DNA of 64,000 nt from contig NZ_CP017562.2 in assembly GCF_001865575.2 (NCBI RefSeq), positions 868,001-932,000 of the forward strand, in the 5' to 3' direction. Source of the stretch: Paraburkholderia sprentiae WSM5005 (GTDB lineage Bacteria > Pseudomonadota > Gammaproteobacteria > Burkholderiales > Burkholderiaceae). Shown one piece after another: positions 17,471 through 25,424 of the stretch; the stretch's first letter is position 1, and the number at the start of each line of letters is the position of its first letter. Made by a program: the position numbers and the translations under genes. The notes beneath the pieces are model-generated. The model was not told the DNA's origin. It saw nothing but the letters and a program-made list of their open reading frames with translations, and ran no database searches.

Positions 17471-19081
17471 ATGTCATCTAGTTTTCTGAATCCCACGCGC
17501 GGCGTGCGCGGCATGGCGGTCGCGCCGAACGCGCTCGCGGCGCAGAGCGCGTTGGCCATCCTGCGGGACGGCGGCAACGCCGTCGAAGCCATGATTGCCG
17601 CTGCCGCGACTATCGCAGTCGTCTATCCGCATATGAACAGCATTGGCGGCGACGGCTTCTGGCTCATCTCGCGCCCCGGCGCGGAGCCGGTGGGCATCGA
17701 GGCCTGCGGCGCGGCCGCGCTCGCTGCGACGATCGACGCGTACCGCTCCCGCGGACATACGACGATTCCGACGCGCGGCCCGCTGGCCGCGAATACCGTC
17801 GCGGGCACCGTGTCCGGGTGGCAGCTCGCACACCGCTGGTCGAGGGACGCGCTCGGCGGCAAGCTGCCCGTCAAGCGTCTTCTCGAAGACGCCATTCACT
17901 ATGCGAAGTCCGGCGTACCCGTCACGCGCAGCCAGGCTCAATGTGTCGACAGCCGGCGCGCGGAACTGAGCCCGATCGCCGGTTTCGCGGACACCTTTCT
18001 GCTTGACGGCCGCGCGCCGGCAGCGGGCGAGCGCTTTGTCGCGCCGCGTCTCGCCGCAACCTTGGAGCGCCTTGCCGAAGCAGGTCTCGACGACTTCTAT
18101 CGCGGCGATCTCGCGCGCAGCATCGCGAGCGATCTTCAGTCCGCCGGCTCGCCGCTTGCGCTTGCCGATCTCGAACGGCATGAGGCGCGCTGGCGCAAAC
18201 CGCTCGCACTGCAGCACTCGCTCGGCACGATCTACAACATGCCGCCGCCGACACAGGGTCTCGTGTCGCTGCTGATTCTCGGTATTCTCGACCGCGTGCT
18301 GACGAAAGACATGGATCCGCTCGGGCCCGAGTTCGTCCACGCGTGCGTCGAGGCAACCAAGCTGGCTTTCGCGATTCGCGATGCGCACGTCACCGATCCC
18401 GATCACATGACGGTCGATCCCGCCACGCTGCTCGAACCGGCCGCGCTCGACGCGATGGCCGCGCGCGTCTCGCCGACAAGAGCCGCGCCCTGGCCGGCCG
18501 GTCGCGGACCGGGCGACACCGTATGGCTCGGCGTGACGGATAGCGAGGGGGTGGCGGTCAGCTTCATCCAGAGCATTTATCACGAGTTCGGCAGCGGCAT
18601 CGTCCTGCCGGGCTCCGGCATCAACTGGCAGAACCGCGGCTGCAGTTTTTCGCTCGACGAGCACGCGCTCAACCCGCTGATGCCGCGGCGCCGACCATTT
18701 CATACACTCAATCCGGCGCTGGCGCGCTTTGCCGACGGCCGCACGATGGTGTACGGCAACATGGGCGGAGACGGACAACCCCAATCGCAAAGCGCCGTGT
18801 TTTCACGCATCGCGAACTTCGGCTGGAATCCGCAGGCGGCGATCGACGCGCCTCGCTGGCTGCTCGGCCGTACATGGGGCCAATCGACCGACACGCTCAA
18901 GCTCGAACCACGCTTCGCCGCGCACACGGCGGCCGCACTCAGCGCGTTCGGGCACGAGGTCGAGATGATGGCGCCTTACGACGAAGCGATGGGGCATGCC
19001 GGCGCAATCGTCCGGCATCCTGATGGATTAATCGAAGCGGGCTACGATCCGCGCAGTGACGGGGTCGCTGCGGGCTGGTAG
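17471..19081 (+). CDS. ggt: Gamma-glutamyltransferase family protein (Ntn hydrolase)
   Basis: A 536-residue Ntn-type proenzyme that should cleave itself in front of a Thr. The likely nucleophile is Thr350 in PGDTVWLGVTDSEGVAVSF. After it come YHEFGSGIVLPGSGINWQNR and the oxyanion-side NMGGDGQPQ. The N terminus is RGMAVAPNALAAQSALAILR with DGGNAVEAM. There is no signal peptide, so it is cytoplasmic unless the start is wrong, unlike periplasmic E. coli Ggt. A member of the shorter bacterial group that may hydrolyse gamma-glutamyl amides, a cephalosporin-type bond or another amide rather than glutathione. It is followed by a transporter gene after 110 bases. Confidence 0.85.
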   Translation: MSSSFLNPTRGVRGMAVAPNALAAQSALAILRDGGNAVEAMIAAAATIAVVYPHMNSIGGDGFWLISRPGAEPVGIEACGAAALAATIDAYRSRGHTTIPTRGPLAANTVAGTVSGWQLAHRWSRDALGGKLPVKRLLEDAIHYAKSGVPVTRSQAQCVDSRRAELSPIAGFADTFLLDGRAPAAGERFVAPRLAATLERLAEAGLDDFYRGDLARSIASDLQSAGSPLALADLERHEARWRKPLALQHSLGTIYNMPPPTQGLVSLLILGILDRVLTKDMDPLGPEFVHACVEATKLAFAIRDAHVTDPDHMTVDPATLLEPAALDAMAARVSPTRAAPWPAGRGPGDTVWLGVTDSEGVAVSFIQSIYHEFGSGIVLPGSGINWQNRGCSFSLDEHALNPLMPRRRPFHTLNPALARFADGRTMVYGNMGGDGQPQSQSAVFSRIANFGWNPQAAIDAPRWLLGRTWGQSTDTLKLEPRFAAHTAAALSAFGHEVEMMAPYDEAMGHAGAIVRHPDGLIEAGYDPRSDGVAAGW

Positions 19082-19191
19082 ACATCGCGCGCTTTTACCC
19101 AATCGACTTGCAGTTCCGGCCGTTCAGGCCTGGAGGACTGCGCACGTCTCGCGCATGCCGGCTGGCATGCGCTCAGGAATCGGAGAACACC

Positions 19192-20481
19192 ATGAGTACA
19201 CGCTTGCAACCGATGTCGCCGCCTATCGAGAATGTCTCGACGCTCTCCACGCATACCCGCTGGATTCAACTTGGGCTGGGTCTCGTCTGCATGATGGCGA
19301 TCTCGAGTCCGCAATACGTCTGGACGTTGATGACCAAACCGCTCGCCGCGAAACTGGGCATCGCATTGCCTGAACTGCAGGTGACGTTCTCGCTGCTGAT
19401 CATTTTGCAGACGTTCTTTTCGCCGTTTCAAGGCAAGCTGATCGACCGCTTCGGTCCGCGCGCGCTGATTTCGGTCGGCACGGCGATGTCCGGCCTGAGC
19501 TGGGTGTTCGCCTCGCAGGTCCAGAGTGCGCCGATGCTCTATCTGACCTATGGCGTGATCGGCGGCCTGGGCACGGGCATCGTGTATGTCGGCGTCGTCG
19601 GGCTGATGGTGCGCTGGTTCCCCGCAAAGCGCGGCTTCGCGGCGGGCGCCGTCGCCGCCGGCTATGGCATGGGCGCGATCGTCACGACGTTTCCGATCGC
19701 GGCGTCGTTGCAGGCGCGCGGCGTCGACGCGACGCTGTGGATGTTCGGCATCGCGTTCGCGGTGGTAGGGCTGCTCGCATCGCAGGGCTTGCGTGTGCCG
19801 CCCGCGCATGATGCCGCCGGCGCGAACGTGAATGAGGCCGGTTCGCCGGTGGCGAATCTGCGCCCGTCACAGACGCTCAGGACGCCGATCTTCTGGCTGA
19901 TGTTCGCCATGATGACGATGATGTCGACCTCCGGTCTGATGGTCACGTCGCAAATGGCCACCTTCGCCGCCGATTTCGGCGTGACCAAAGTGCTCGTGTT
20001 CGGCATGGCGGCGCTTCCACTTGCGTTGACGATCGACCGCTTCACGAACGGGCTCACCCGGCCGCTGTTCGGCTGGGTGTCCGACAAAGTCGGCCGTGAA
20101 AACACGATGTTCTTCGCGTTCGCCCTGGAAGGCGTCGCGATGGCGCTGTGGCTGTTCACGCGCGATAACGCGGTGCTGTTCGTGTTGCTCTCGGGCGTGG
20201 TGTTCTTCGGCTGGGGCGAAATCTTCTCGCTGTTCCCGGCGACGCTGACGGACACGTTCGGCACGCGGCATGCCACGGAAAACTATGGCTGGCTCTACAT
20301 TTCGCAAGGCATCGGCTCGATCCTGGGCGGCCCGCTGGCTGCGTTGCTGCACCAGCACGCGGGTAGCTGGCTGCCGGTGTTCGGCGCGGCGATCACGCTT
20401 GACATCGTTACCGCATTGCTCGCGATTGCAGTGCTCAAGCCGATGCGCCGCCGTTTTCTTGCCGCACCACGCGGCGTTTGA
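19192..20481 (+). CDS. MFS transporter, oxalate/formate antiporter (OFA) family
   Basis: A 429-residue inner-membrane protein with about 12 helices. The features are QYVWTLMTKPLAAKLG near the N terminus, the motif A-like KLIDRFGPRALI, GGLGTGIVYVG, MVRWFPAKRGFAAGAVAAGY and the second-half copy FGWVSDKVGRENTMF. These are the usual OFA landmarks. The ATG at 19192 follows GGAGAACACC. OFA proteins carry small carboxylates such as oxalate or formate. Located behind the gamma-glutamyltransferase gene, it may import a substrate or export a product of that enzyme. The ligand is not readable. Confidence 0.88.
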   Translation: MSTRLQPMSPPIENVSTLSTHTRWIQLGLGLVCMMAISSPQYVWTLMTKPLAAKLGIALPELQVTFSLLIILQTFFSPFQGKLIDRFGPRALISVGTAMSGLSWVFASQVQSAPMLYLTYGVIGGLGTGIVYVGVVGLMVRWFPAKRGFAAGAVAAGYGMGAIVTTFPIAASLQARGVDATLWMFGIAFAVVGLLASQGLRVPPAHDAAGANVNEAGSPVANLRPSQTLRTPIFWLMFAMMTMMSTSGLMVTSQMATFAADFGVTKVLVFGMAALPLALTIDRFTNGLTRPLFGWVSDKVGRENTMFFAFALEGVAMALWLFTRDNAVLFVLLSGVVFFGWGEIFSLFPATLTDTFGTRHATENYGWLYISQGIGSILGGPLAALLHQHAGSWLPVFGAAITLDIVTALLAIAVLKPMRRRFLAAPRGV

Positions 20482-20840
20482 CGGCAACTGGCCGCTCGTT
20501 CGTTGTACGGCGAATTGCCAGGTGGCGCGCCTCTTTCACGGGCGCGCCGCGGTCACTCGTCGGACTTCCAGTGACGCTTCGAAATGACTGAAACGTCATC
20601 CAGCAGCCATGTCGTGTTAACGACCGCATTCCGATAATGACAACCGGGATCATTCCAGTCCACTCGAGACTGCCTGGGCGAGCAAACAGCAATCGATGCA
20701 GTACGCGAAGAGCAATTGGTGTTGGCTCGAGTCTCCCTGCTGGGCGGCTCGCGGCATGATTGCCGCCGGATATGTTTTCGGATCGCCGCCGTGATAGTCT
20801 CGACCTCACGCATTCGATCTTCACGCCGCCCCGGACCAAC
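20482..20840. other. Intergenic region between OFA transporter and SDR
   Basis: A 359-bp region with no recognisable gene on either strand. Just behind the transporter stop is a strong hairpin (20524-20548: GGCGCGCC, 9-base loop, GGCGCGCC) without a T-run, which may help end the transcript. The bases before the SDR start show no clear promoter. Confidence 0.5.
20524..20548 (+). terminator. Hairpin behind the OFA transporter (no T-tract)
   Basis: Eight-base self-complementary arms GGCGCGCC flank TCTTTCACG. No run of T follows, so this would be at best a Rho-assisted terminator or an mRNA 3'-end protecting structure. Confidence 0.35.
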
Positions 20841-21809
20841 ATGCACACACGGTGGACCACCGACGACATTGCGCCGCAGACCGGCAAGCGAGTGCTCATC
20901 ACGGGAGCGAATAGCGGCATCGGCTATCACGCCGCATTGACGCTGGCGCGCAAAGGGGCACGGGTCATCCTGGCATGCCGCGATAAACGACGCGCAGAAA
21001 AAGCTCTCGCCCGCCTGAAGGCCGAAGTTCCCGGAGCAAACGCGGAACTGGCGATTCTTGACCTCGCTTCCTTCGCGTCCGTCCGGTCGTTCGCCCGGAA
21101 AGAACTTGCGGAGCAATGCCGCCTTGATATTCTGGTGAACAATGCCGGCGTCATGGCGCCGCCGAAACGTCTTGAGACCGCCGACGGCTTCGAGCTGCAG
21201 TTCGGCACCAATATGCTTGGCCATTACGCACTCACGGCGCTGCTCATGCCCGCTCTTGAACTTGCCGCGGCTGAATCGCCTGACCGACCACGCATCGTGA
21301 CGATTGCTTCCATCGCGCACAAGCGGGGGAGAATTGATTTCGACGATCTGCAGTCGGAGAAGCGTTATTCGCCGATGCAGTCATATCGCCAGTCGAAGCT
21401 GGCGAATTTGATGTTCGCCTTTGAGCTCGACCGTCGACTGCGCGCGGCGAATTCCCGAGTCATGTCTGTAGCCGCCCACCCCGGGGTCGCGAACACCAAT
21501 CTGTTTCGTTCCGGCGATCGTTCCGCGCTCTCACGGGCTGCTCGCAGCCTCGCTGGCCGGGTTATCGGCGTCGCGCTGAACAGCGAATCCGCCGGCGCGC
21601 TGCCGACGCTCTACGCGGCGACGTCGCCCGACGTCGATGACGGCGGCTATTACGGGCCGCAAGGTTTCCTCGAGGCACGCGGGCGCAGAATCGGCGAAGC
21701 GAGTATCGCGACGCTGGCCATGGATGAATTGACTGCCCAGCGCTTGTGGCAGGTATGCGAATCGCTCACGCAGATTCGCTTTCATCTGCAGTCCGAGCGG
21801 ACCGCGTGA
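20841..21809 (+). CDS. SDR family oxidoreductase (retinol dehydrogenase-like)
   Basis: A 322-residue SDR of the longer retinol dehydrogenase/protochlorophyllide reductase-like group. Motifs are GKRVLITGANSGIGYHAALT, NNAGVMAPP, NMLGHYALTALLMPAL, SIAHKRGRIDF and the catalytic YRQSKLANLMFAFEL. Members with this pattern act on lipophilic alcohols and aldehydes, or are uncharacterised. The start at 20841 (MHTRWTTDDI) is the common start of the group. It stands in front of a two-component system with 65 bases between, but there is no evidence for a joint role. Confidence 0.85.
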   Translation: MHTRWTTDDIAPQTGKRVLITGANSGIGYHAALTLARKGARVILACRDKRRAEKALARLKAEVPGANAELAILDLASFASVRSFARKELAEQCRLDILVNNAGVMAPPKRLETADGFELQFGTNMLGHYALTALLMPALELAAAESPDRPRIVTIASIAHKRGRIDFDDLQSEKRYSPMQSYRQSKLANLMFAFELDRRLRAANSRVMSVAAHPGVANTNLFRSGDRSALSRAARSLAGRVIGVALNSESAGALPTLYAATSPDVDDGGYYGPQGFLEARGRRIGEASIATLAMDELTAQRLWQVCESLTQIRFHLQSERTA

Positions 21810-21874
21810 GTTGGACGCACGATGCCGCCGGGTCTTTTTCGAATCGCGCTAATTGAACGACAGGTTGCAGCACC

Positions 21875-22546
21875 ATGCGAATACTGATTATCGAGGACGA
21901 GCCGAAAATGGCTTCCTATCTCCGCAAGGGGCTCATGGAAGCGAGCTTCCAGGCGGATACAGCCCTTGATGGCAAGGAGGGCCTCTTCCTTGCCCTTAAT
22001 GAAGACTACGATCTGATTCTGCTTGACGTGATGCTGCCCGAACTCGACGGGCTCGAAGTCCTCAAGCGCATACGGGAGAAAAAACATACGCCGGTACTGC
22101 TGTTGACGGCTCGCGACACGGTCCAGGACAAAGTCGTCGGGCTCGAGTCCGGTGCGGACGACTACCTGTCCAAACCGTTCGCCTACGCCGAGTTGCTGGC
22201 GCGGGTCCGTGCGCTGCTGCGAAGGCCGGCGCAGTCGTCGGTCACAGTTTTGTGTGTCTCCGACATGGAGCTCGATCTGGTCAGGCGGCGCGTGCGGCGC
22301 GGCAATGTGCGCATCGATTTGACGGCTCAGGAGTTTGCACTGTTGAAATTGCTCACCGAGCGCCAGGGCGAAGTGCTGACCCGTGCTTTCGTGACTTCCC
22401 ACGTGTGGGATATCAACTTCGACAGCGACACGAATATTGTGGACGTCGCGGTCAAGCGCCTGCGCTCGAAAATCGACAGCCCGTTCGAAAACAAGCTGCT
22501 GCACACGGTTCGCGGCATGGGCTACGTGCTGGAGGACAGGGCATGA
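21875..22546 (+). CDS. OmpR-family response regulator, heavy-metal type (CusR/IrlR-like)
   Basis: A 223-residue DNA-binding regulator. The receiver domain has the acidic pair in IIEDEPKMASYLRKGL, the phospho-acceptor Asp51 in LILLDVMLPELDGL and the switch Lys in SKPFAYAELLARVRA. The C-terminal winged helix has LTAQEFALLKLLTERQGEVL and VDVAVKRLRSKID. The ELDGLE and MASYLRKGLMEASF wording is that of the metal-sensing group. Its stop overlaps the kinase start (ATGA). Together they probably control the RND efflux genes at 24125-30031 in response to a metal ion. Confidence 0.92.
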   Translation: MRILIIEDEPKMASYLRKGLMEASFQADTALDGKEGLFLALNEDYDLILLDVMLPELDGLEVLKRIREKKHTPVLLLTARDTVQDKVVGLESGADDYLSKPFAYAELLARVRALLRRPAQSSVTVLCVSDMELDLVRRRVRRGNVRIDLTAQEFALLKLLTERQGEVLTRAFVTSHVWDINFDSDTNIVDVAVKRLRSKIDSPFENKLLHTVRGMGYVLEDRA

Positions 22547-23931
22547 TTGGGGCCTGCGCGCCGTATTCACTGCTGAAGCGGCTCGTGCTCGCGTTTTCGA
22601 TTCTTGCCATCCTGGTCCTTTCGCTCGCCGGCGGCCTTCTCTACCGTACGCTCTCGCTGGAACTGCGACGCCGCGACGACAGCGAAATTGTCGTGAAGCT
22701 TCAGGAGTTCATGGAGCAGGCTCGCACATTGGGCAGCGCGGTATCGGTCGCGCAAAACGGTGCGGTATTTCAGGAGGCGCTGCTTTCACATCCGGCGGTG
22801 TCTTTCGCGATATCCGGCGGGGGTGGTGAACTGTTGGTGTACACCGGGGGACGCGGGCAGCGTCTGGCATCCGGGCTGGGCAAAGACGCCGGGTCTGGTC
22901 CGTTCACGTGCAATCCGCCGGTCGTCGGGCCCGCCCGCTGCGTTGTGGGGCGCGAAAAGCTGTCGTCCGGGGAGACGATCCAGATCGTTCTCGCGCACGC
23001 GGCTCATGTACGGCGCTCGGTGCTGCGCGCTTTTCAGGAGGACCTATTGCTCGTGCTCGTCGGCGGTTCGCTGCTGATGGGCTTACTCGGTTATGCGATC
23101 GCGAAACGGGGTCTCGCGCCTGTGAAAACGATCGGTGCTCGCATTTCCAGCATCGAGGCACACAATCTGGACAATCGTCTGCAGATCGGCGGCGGCCCCG
23201 TCGAGCTTCACGACATAGCTGTCCCGGTCAATCGCATGCTCGACCGGCTCGAGCGGGCCTTTACGCGCCTGTCGCAGTTCTCGTCGGATTTGGCGCACGA
23301 CATGCGCACGCCGCTCGCGAATATCATCAGTTCCTCGCAAATCACGCTGTCCAGGCCGCGCACGATTGATGAGTACGAGATGCTCATCGATTCGAATATC
23401 GAGGAGTGCGAGCGACTGCAGCGCATGATCGAGACCATGCTGTTTCTCGCGAGGGCGGATCATGCCAGACAGCAACTCAAGCTAGGGTCGCTCGACTGTC
23501 AAAGCGAATTCGCCAAACTCACCGCATTTTTCGATGCCGTTGCGGAGAATAAGAGCGTTCGGTTCTGCATCGATGGGCCCGTGCAAGTGCGAGCCGATCC
23601 GACGCTGTTCAGGCGTGCTGTCAGCAATCTGCTATCCAATGCGCTGGAGCATGCCGGGACCGCGTCCGAAGTCGTGCTACGAGCGTTCCGCTCGGGAGAG
23701 TATGTGGCCGTGCAGGTCATGAATCACGGCGAGAGCATTCCGCCCGAACATATCGATAAAATCTTCGAACGCTTTTATCGCGTCAATGCTGCCCGCGAGG
23801 GATCGGCGAAGAATACCGGCCTCGGTCTTGCGATCGTCAAAGCGATCATGGAATCGCACCGAGGCAAGGTCGAAGTGCTGAGCCGCGCAGGCCGCACGGT
23901 GTTTACGCTGTATTTTCCGGCTCGCGTCTAA
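22543..23931 (+). CDS. Sensor histidine kinase of a heavy-metal two-component system (CusS/IrlS-like)
   Basis: A 462-residue membrane kinase. Helix 1 lies at about residues 9-32, a periplasmic sensor of about 130 residues follows, helix 2 lies at about 167-185, then HAMP. The phospho-acceptor His252 is in SSDLAHDMRTPLANIISSSQ. The ATP lid has NLLSNALEHA, FERFYRVNAA and GLGLAIVKAIMESHRG. The periplasmic part contains two Cys (CNPPVVGPARCVVG) that could bind metal or form a disulfide. The start at 22543 overlaps the regulator stop, so the pair is co-translated. Normal length for the group. Confidence 0.9.
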   Translation: MIGACAPYSLLKRLVLAFSILAILVLSLAGGLLYRTLSLELRRRDDSEIVVKLQEFMEQARTLGSAVSVAQNGAVFQEALLSHPAVSFAISGGGGELLVYTGGRGQRLASGLGKDAGSGPFTCNPPVVGPARCVVGREKLSSGETIQIVLAHAAHVRRSVLRAFQEDLLLVLVGGSLLMGLLGYAIAKRGLAPVKTIGARISSIEAHNLDNRLQIGGGPVELHDIAVPVNRMLDRLERAFTRLSQFSSDLAHDMRTPLANIISSSQITLSRPRTIDEYEMLIDSNIEECERLQRMIETMLFLARADHARQQLKLGSLDCQSEFAKLTAFFDAVAENKSVRFCIDGPVQVRADPTLFRRAVSNLLSNALEHAGTASEVVLRAFRSGEYVAVQVMNHGESIPPEHIDKIFERFYRVNAAREGSAKNTGLGLAIVKAIMESHRGKVEVLSRAGRTVFTLYFPARV

Positions 23932-23932
23932 A

Positions 23933-23948
23933 GCGCGGCGCGCCGCGC
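23933..23948. repeat. 16-bp GC palindrome behind the kinase gene
   Basis: GCGCGGCGCGCCGCGC is a perfect palindrome starting two bases after the kinase stop codon. It can form a very stable hairpin in the transcript, but there is no T-tract. It may reduce read-through into the efflux genes. Confidence 0.4.
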
Positions 23949-23992
23949 CGCAGCCTGTTCTCCTCCTCGACCTCGCGCACGTCGCCAGCCTC

Positions 23993-24010
23993 AATGTCAA
24001 AAATGACATT
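23993..24010. promoter_or_regulatory. Inverted repeat AATGTCA-AAAA-TGACATT upstream of the efflux operon
   Basis: Perfect 7-bp arms around four A, within the only AT-rich part of the gap between kinase and adaptor genes. It lies 115 bases before the adaptor start. A likely binding site for the adjacent response regulator. The orientation of the arms (TGTCA outward, TGACA) is the reverse of the classical copper box, so this is a suggestion only. Confidence 0.45.
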
Positions 24011-24124
24011 TGGCCGCCATGTGTGTATCAGCCGCAGATTTCGATAATCGACACCATGCGATCGAGGACATGAAGTCCTCGCTCTTCGAGTGTGTCAGGT
24101 CGATTCGATTCTGCGAGGGACTCA

Positions 24125-25408
24125 TTGAAAACCAACTACCAGAGACGCCTGTATGCGTCCGTCGCCGGGGCCGGCTTGGTCGTTCTGTGCGGCGCCTTCG
24201 CGATTCATTCGCGCAGCACGCATGCAGCGGCCGGATCCGTAGCGGCCGAATCTGCCACGTCAGCGGCGGCGAGTAGTACACCTACCGTTTCCAGCGCCGT
24301 CGACCTGGCGCCCGAGGCGCTCTCGAATCTGCATCTGCAGATCGCCGACGCAGCCCTTCGCCCAGGCGTGCGGACCATCACCGCGCCGGGCGTGATCGCC
24401 TTCAACGGCAAACAGCTCGCACAACTGAGTTCCCCCTCCAGAGGCCGGATCGAGGCCGTCGACGTCGCAGTTGGCGACCACGTGCGTGCGGGGCAGCGAC
24501 TTGCCGTGCTCGACGAGTTCGACCTCTCCGATGTGCGCAGCCAGCTCGCCAGCGCGCAAGCCGCGCTCGCCGATGCGACGGCCGCAGCCGACGCGGCACA
24601 CGCCGCGCTCGCGCGCGGCACTGAGTTGGTCGACGCCGGCGGCATTGCGCAAAGCGAACTCGAGCGCCGTCGCGCGATGGCGGCCAATGCCGATGCCACG
24701 CTGCGCTCCCGGCAAGCAGATCTGCAGAAATGGCGCGGCATGACGCAACGATTGATGCCGATCGATGCCGCCGCGAAGGCAGAGGGCGACATGCGCACCC
24801 TTGTCGCATTGAGTCCGCGCGACTCGCTCGGCGCCGTGGTCGCGCCGTTCGACGGTGTCGTCACGGCAGTGAGTACGGCCGCCGGCAACATCGTCGATAC
24901 GTCGCAGTCGCTCGTCACGGTGACGGATCTGTCGACCGTGTGGCTGCAAGTCAGCGTGCCGGAACGCGACGCCGCTGCCGTGCACGCGGGTCAGACGGTC
25001 GCGGTGAACGTCGATGCCTATCCGAACCAGCCGTTCAACGGACGCGTCATCGACGTCGCGGATCAGGCCGATCCGAATACGGGCACGGTCACGGTGCGTT
25101 GCGAAGTGCCGAACCCCGGCGGGCTGCTGCGCGCCAACCTGTTCGCCACGGCAAACATCGCGGCGCCGCTCGGCCACGATTCCGTGCTGGTGCCCGATTC
25201 CGCGTTACAGGACGTGAACGGTAAGACGGTCGTATTCGTGCCTGCGGGTGAGGGTCACTTCCTGCCGCGCACGGTCCATACCGGCGTGGCCGAGAGCGGC
25301 ATGACCGAGATCGTGAGCGGGGTCACGGCCGGAACGCCGGTGGTCGCCGACGGCAGCTACTGGCTGAAGGCCGCGCTGATGCAAACCACCATTCCCGACG
25401 AAGGCTGA
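24125..25408 (+). CDS. RND efflux periplasmic adaptor (membrane fusion protein)
   Basis: A 427-residue adaptor linking the pump to the outer-membrane channel. After an N-terminal membrane anchor (about residues 8-30) come the lipoyl half-motif SSPSRGRIEAVDVAVGDHV, a helical hairpin with LASAQAALADATAAADAAH, the second lipoyl half AVVAPFDGVVTAVSTAAG and a beta-barrel. The pattern is that of CusB/CzcB-type adaptors. The start is unsure: TTG at 24125 has GAGGGA before it and gives a basic N terminus (KTNYQRR) before the anchor; GTG at 24092 is the alternative. It is 16 bases from the pump gene, so the two form an operon. Confidence 0.88.
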   Translation: MKTNYQRRLYASVAGAGLVVLCGAFAIHSRSTHAAAGSVAAESATSAAASSTPTVSSAVDLAPEALSNLHLQIADAALRPGVRTITAPGVIAFNGKQLAQLSSPSRGRIEAVDVAVGDHVRAGQRLAVLDEFDLSDVRSQLASAQAALADATAAADAAHAALARGTELVDAGGIAQSELERRRAMAANADATLRSRQADLQKWRGMTQRLMPIDAAAKAEGDMRTLVALSPRDSLGAVVAPFDGVVTAVSTAAGNIVDTSQSLVTVTDLSTVWLQVSVPERDAAAVHAGQTVAVNVDAYPNQPFNGRVIDVADQADPNTGTVTVRCEVPNPGGLLRANLFATANIAAPLGHDSVLVPDSALQDVNGKTVVFVPAGEGHFLPRTVHTGVAESGMTEIVSGVTAGTPVVADGSYWLKAALMQTTIPDEG

Positions 25409-25424
25409 ACCGCGAGCGCAGGTC

